Below are positions 1 through 6,000 of a stretch of 8,504 bases of DNA, one piece after another (positions within the stretch are counted from its first letter, which is position 1; every line of letters begins with the position of its first letter). A model generated the notes under the pieces. The model was not told where the DNA came from. It did no database searches and saw only the letters and a list, made by a program, of their open reading frames with translations. The translations under genes were made by a program, and so were the position numbers. Origin of the DNA: Elusimicrobiota bacterium (GTDB lineage: Bacteria > Elusimicrobiota > Elusimicrobia > FEN-1173); NCBI GenBank assembly GCA_003158755.1, contig PMLF01000003.1, forward strand, positions 1 to 8,504. The letters run 5' to 3'.

Positions 1-3000
1 CGAAGCCGAATTCCTGGCTCGGGGCGGCAACGGGACGTCCGGCCAAAGCGGCCATGCCGGGAGCGTGGGGGCCGCCGGGACCAGCGGCCAACCGGGGGCG
101 GCAGGCCAATCATACTGGTACGAACCCGGCGGCGCGGGCGGCGACGGGGCCGCCGGCGGCATCGGCGGGACGGGTGGGACGGGCGGAACGGGCGCCGTCG
201 GAAGCGGCGGCGCTGGCGGGACGATCCGTCTCTCCGGGACCGACGTGGAAACCACGTATACCCTTGTTGACGCTCTCGGCGGCGCTGGCGGCGTCTACGG
301 TGGAAGCGGCCGCTTGGTGCTGGACACAAACACCACGGCCAAGAACCCGACCGTTTACGGGTATTTGCAGAAGTACAGCGGTTCGACGGCCCCGGACCCG
401 ATGGCGGACCTGGGCGCCGGACCCGTTTCCACGCCTTTGATTCCGGACCTCGTCGGCGGCGCGGAAGCCTACGGCCTCCTGTCGATGAACGCCCTCACCC
501 TTCTTTCTTCCGCCGTGTTCGCAAGCGCCCCCTCCGACGCCGGGATCGCGATCATCCGCCTGGACAATGGGATCGCCGGATTGATCCCCGACTTCGCGGG
601 TTACGATTTGGTCCTGGTGGTGAACCTCACCGGGCAGCCCTTTAGGGACCCGGCGCTTCGGATCGGCTCGACCGGCACGCCGCAGGCCTTGCTGACCGGC
701 GGCTGGAGAACGTCCGCGACATTCGGCGGCACCGGCGTCCCCAACGTGTTGGCCGAACTCGGTCCCTACGCGGTTTACGCGTTGCTGGTCCCCGAGGCCG
801 CCCAGCAAATCACTTTCTCCGCCATCCAGCCGGGCGACCAATTCGACGTCGAGTTCACGTCCACGGTCAAGACGCTCAAGAACGGCTCCGTCCTTTATGT
901 CCGCCCGCCGGGACTCACGGTCGTCCTGAACCAGCAGACCACGCGCGACGATCTGACCCTGGGCGGTCGGCCATTCGAAATCGTGGGCACGATCACCGTC
1001 CCCGCCGGCACCCAGTCCATCGGGGTGGGCATCCAGGACGCCACGGGCGGCCTGGTGGCGGCCGACGCGGTCCTGTTGCGCCGGGTGGACCCCGCGTCGC
1101 CGGCCACGCCGCTCGCGTTGCTGCCGAACCTGACCCTCCTGACCTTGACGGACAACCCCCTGGACGACCGCACCCACGACCTCATCGCGCCCCTCTTGGA
1201 AGCCAAAGGCGTCCAGGTCGAGATGACGCCTGATGCGGCCCCCGTGATCACCCCCATCCCGAACCAGCCCGGCACGCCCGGCGCCTTCTCTTTTAACGGC
1301 AACTCCTCACTCCGGATCGCTTCTACCCCGACGCTGACGGCCCACGACTCGCTGACGCTGGAAGCGTGGATCCTCCCCACGGGAGCCGGCACCGGCGTCG
1401 GGGACGGCGGCATCATCATCAACAAGGAGGGCGAATACGAAGTTGCCCGATTCCAGGACGGCACGATCCGTTGGGCCTTCGCCGACGCCGCCCCCGGATG
1501 GACGTGGATCAACACCGGCGTGGTGGTCCCGTTGAATCAATGGACGCACGTCGCGGTCGTGTTCGACAACGGCGACGTTTCCACCTACATCAACGGCCAG
1601 CTGGTCCACTTCTACGACGGTTCGGGCGTGATCGGCGACATGGATACCTCGGAAAACGACCTATGGATCGGCGAGCGGCAGAGCGCGTATTTGCAGGGCT
1701 TCCAAGGCCAAATCGATGAGGTCCAAGTCTGGACAGTCGCGCGGACCCAGGCGGACATCCGGGCCGCGATGAACCGGGCGCTCGCCGGGAACGAGCCGGG
1801 TCTCGCCGGTTATTGGACCTTCGACGACCCAGGCGCCGCCCTGGCCTATGACGGCACGGGCCGCGGCCAGAACGGGACCCCCGTTGGGGCCGTCCGGGTT
1901 CTGGGGCCGGTGCGCATCGACGCCTCCGATCCCGACGGCGATCCTTTGACCATCCAGGCGGCGAGCGACGACTACCATGTCACGCCCACCCTGGACGGAA
2001 CGAACCTGACCCTCACCCCCGCCGCCGGTTTCGCCGGGACGGTCAGGATCACGGTGACGGTCACGGACGGCCCCGTCGGCCGAGGCAACTCAAGGGGGCG
2101 CAGCGCCCAGATGTCCTTCAACGTGACCTTCGGGATGCAGGCGGTGTACGGCACGATTTGGAACGATCGGAACGGCGATGCGGTCCAAGAAGCCGGCGAG
2201 CCGGGCGTGGACGGGCAACTCGTCTTCCTTGATCGGAACGGGAACTTGGTCCAGGATCCGGGCGAACCGGTGACCTACACCGACGCCAACGGCGACTACG
2301 CCTTCCGAAACGTGCCCGTCGTCGCGCCCCTGGCCATCACCCCGGCGGCCGTGACGGCGACGAGCAGCTCCGCGGCGGACGGCGGCACGTCCGAGATGAC
2401 GACGGCCGGGACCTTCAGCGGCCTGGAGACGACTGTTTCCACGGTGACTCTTAAGTTCACGGCAGAAAGCCTGTGGTCGCCTTATGGGGAAGAGAAGGAC
2501 TTCGTCCTGACTTCCGACATGACGGCCGCCAATAGGACCGTGTCGGACTTGGTCGCGGAAATGAACAATTTCTTCCAGGCTAACCAGATGTACCCCGCCG
2601 TTTGGGCCGAAACCGATGGCAGCCAAATCTATTTGTTGTTTAACAACAACAGCTTATTCCCAACCACCTATTATTTGGAGGCCTCGACTCGGACCGTCGT
2701 GACGGACAACATGGGGGGCGATTCCATCCACACCGTGAGCGATTTGACGGTGGGCGGAGGATTGGGTTTTGGGCCGATTCAGATCGTTACGGTGGGCCCT
2801 TACGGCTTTGTGGAGATGGCCGCGAACAACCCAACCACGCCGTCGGGCGGGGCGATCACGGCCGCGAAGATAATCACGGTTCCCGGGAAAACGACCGTGC
2901 AAACATCCGCGGAACTTCTCCTGAAAGTCGGAACGGCTCAAGCCGACCTCTTGGTGACCCCTGAAATGGCGGCGGGCAACCTGACCGCGGAAGACCTCTT

Positions 3001-6000
3001 GGGCGACGTCCAATCCCTGTTGTCCTCCCTGGGGATGGGTTCGTCCGTCGCCGTCGGGCTGGACTCGGCCGGCCGGTTGACCTTTACCGTGACATCCCCC
3101 TCGGGCGCGCAGACCCTTTCGGTTCAAGCGGATATGCGCCTCCTCGTCACGCAAATGCTGACGCTTCCCGATGGATATGTCGTGAACAGGACCGTCTATA
3201 CGAACACAAGCCCCGGCGCCCTCGGGTTCGGCGCCAACGCCTCGGCGACGAGCGTGGACCGCTCCTATTACGTCGTGCTCGTGCCGCCCGTGGGCTGGAC
3301 ACCGACGGTGGGCGTCACGTCCACGCCGGAGGGCCCCATCAGCGTGACGCCGGTCCTCTTCAACGCGGCCGGCCAGATCGCCTCGGGCGTGAACTTCGGC
3401 CTCTCGCAGGTCGTCACCTACGACATCGGGCCCGACCGGACCGCAAACGAGGGGTCGCCGGTCGCTTTCACGGTGAATGCGACGGCTCCCGCGGGCCGCG
3501 AAGGCGACGGTTTCTCTTACCTGTGGCATGTTGAGACGGAGAACGGCCAAATCGTGGCGTCGGGGACGGGACCCCACTTTACATTTATCCCCGGGGATGA
3601 GGGCCTCTACAAGGTTTTCGTGACGGCCACCGACCTGTACCTGGCTTGGACGGGTTACGCCACCCAGGCCCTCCTCACGGTCTATAACGTCACCCCCACG
3701 GTGAAGGCGGGACGCGACCGAAATGCCGTGGAAGGGGAAGTCGTTACGCTCTCCACCGCCTATGCCGACCCCAGCACGGTCGACACTCACACGGCCGTGA
3801 TCGACTGGGGTGACGGCTCCAAGCCTTGGTCCGGACCGGTTTCCGGCGGACGCTTCGTGCAAACGCACGTATATGCCGACGATGGAATCTACACGGTGAC
3901 CATCCAGGTCACGGACGAGGACGGAGGCGTGGGCACGGATTCCATCATTGTGAAGGTGGCGAACGTAGCCCCGGTCCTCCAGCCGATCGCGGACGTCGGT
4001 TTCAACGAGGGCACGGTTCTCAACCTGACCGCGCAAATCAGGGACGCCGGGACCCTGGACACCCACACGGTCAAAGTGGGTTGGGGCGACGGGACGGCCG
4101 AGACCGTGGCGGTGGCCGAGCGGCCCTACGGGCCTCCGGGATCCCCCGAGGGAATGACCGGCACAGCCGCGCTTACCCACCTTTACGCCGACGACGGCAT
4201 CTACCAGGTGACGGTGGCCGTGGCCGACGACGACGGCGGCGTGGCCTTCCAGGTCTTCACCGTGACGGTGGCCAACCTCCCGCCCCGGGCGGCGGGCGAC
4301 GCCTACACCATCGACGAGGACACCCTCCTTTCCGTCCCGGCGCGTGCGGGGGTTCTGGCCAACGATTACGACGTCCCGGCGGACCCGCTGACGGCGCAGC
4401 TCGTCACGGGGCCGGCGAACGGGACCCTGGTCTTCAACGCCGACGGCTCCTTCACTTACATGCCGGCCCTGAACTTCAACGGGACCGACTTCTTCGTTTA
4501 CACCGCCTGGGACGACGAGGGCGCCGGTTCGGACCCCGTCAAGGTCGTGATCACGATCAACCCCGTGAACGATGCTCCCGTGGCCGCGGCCGCCTCCTAT
4601 CGGACCGATCCCAACACCGCCGTGAAGGGTACGGTGACGGGGACGGACGTGGACGGCGACGCGATCAGTTTCGTCGTGGTTTCAGCCCCTCAGAACGGAC
4701 GGTTTGCAATGAATGAAGAGGGGGCTTTCATCTACATTCCCCGCCCGGGCTTCACCGGCGAGGATGATTTCTCCTTCGAGGCGTTCGACGGCCAGCTCAC
4801 CTCGGACCCGGCGGTGGTGAGGATCATGGTGGACCAGCCCATCCGCCTCGTCGGCCTCGGGTTGGACGGCGCCATCGCAGGGGCCCAGGTCTCCGTATAC
4901 GCGGGGGACACGCTCCTGGCCGGCCCGGTGGTCACGGACGATAACGGCCAATTTGTCTTGGAAATCCGGCTGGGTTTCACGCCGAAAGACGAGGGCCTCC
5001 GGATCGACCTGGTCCAACCGGAGAAGGGAATTCACCTGGTTTCACTTACCCGCCCCGTCGGGGAACTTGAAAACCTTTTGGGTTCGGATGGGACGATCAC
5101 CTTTAAGGAAGCCCCGGAGCTCGTTGTCAGCAACATAACGACCGCCCGCTTCGCCGTCATGGATTCGAACGACGACGGGCAAGTGAGCGCGCAGGAGACA
5201 TCGGCCTTCGGAGCGGCGCTCCAGAGCGACCCGGCCGGCGTCGTGCGGCGGATCCGAGACTTGGCGAGCATCTTGAAGGCGGTGGTGGACGGCGGGGCGG
5301 CGATGCCCGACGGGACGGCTGACACCCTGGCGTTGGCCCAGGGGTTCGACGGCGACGGTGTCAACGCGGACGCCGAGACCGGCGCCCGTCAGTCGTTCCT
5401 TGAGGCCAATGCCGACGCCGTGGCGAACGCCTACAGCGGAATGCTGGAAGACCCTCTCTTGGCGGAGCAGTTGGCCCTCTACGCGGATAACGCGCCCTTC
5501 GTCTCCAACGATCGGTTCACCACGGGCCAAGAAACGGTTCTCTCTTCGGCGGCGCCCGGCGTGGCGGCCAATGACGGCGACTTGGATGGGGACCCAATTC
5601 AGGCGGTGCTCGTCCAAGGGCCCGCGCACGGAACCTTGACCTTCAACGCCGACGGCTCTTTCTCCTACCTTCCCGCCCCCGGCTTCGTGGGCGCGGACGC
5701 GTTCTCGTATTACCTGACGGACGGTTTGCTCTCGTCCGTTTCCGCGACCGTATCCCTGAGCGTGGTCAACGTGCCCCCCACGATCCAGTCGCTAAGCCTG
5801 GACAGGACGAACATCTTGGAGGGAGATACCGTGTCCCTGACCGGGTCCTTCACCGACCCCGGGAGCCTGGACACCCACACCGTGACGGTCGATTGGGGCG
5901 ACGGGATCGTCTCCGCCGCCGTGGACCCCGTCGCCCGGACCTTCTCGGCAGGTCACCTCTACGCCGACGACAACCCATCGGGCACCCCGGCGGATTCCTA

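Larger units (their letters stand above)
2318..3256 (+). other. 313-residue insertion inside the SdrD_B-like domain
   Basis: Residues 773-1085 stay in frame between the two halves of the SdrD_B-like domain. The insert holds two diverged copies of a repeat of about 110 residues, each ending in LGFG, joined by a linker of about 40 residues. It is Met-, Asn- and Thr-richer than its surroundings and contains a locally AT-richer patch around 2620-2700. The family resemblance is to flagellin IN-like modules found in other very large bacterial proteins. Confidence 0.65.

Noticed and set aside
23..112. True collagen-like triple-helix domain
   Set aside because: Triplet register is perfect but proline is nearly absent, the run is only ten triplets, and it flows into GG-X and beta-strand sequence.
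54..440. Plus-strand open frame of 128 codons at the start, and others at 1366-1719, 3826-4716, 5358-5639 and 5893-6240
   Set aside because: They are in the wrong frames relative to the continuous domain-bearing frame and give Arg/Pro/Gly-rich low-complexity translations without recognisable motifs.
1421..1436. Shine-Dalgarno-like AAGGAGG inside the LamG coding region
   Set aside because: It encodes the NKEGE strand of the LamG domain and has no start codon at a suitable distance, so an internal translation start is not supported.
2633..2649. Inverted repeat TTGTTGTT-T-AACAACAA, terminator-like or operator-like
   Set aside because: It has a one-base loop, no GC-rich stem, no following T run, and lies in the middle of coding sequence (YLLFNNNS), so it is most simply explained by codon content.
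2654..4180. Long minus-strand open frame (about 508 codons) and other minus-strand frames such as 110-1177 and 7229-8281
   Set aside because: They lie antisense to unambiguous LamG, PKD, cadherin-like or beta-helix coding sequence. Their translations are rich in Arg, Gly, His and Asp with no domain sense. High GC at third codon positions of the real gene leaves few stops on the opposite strand.
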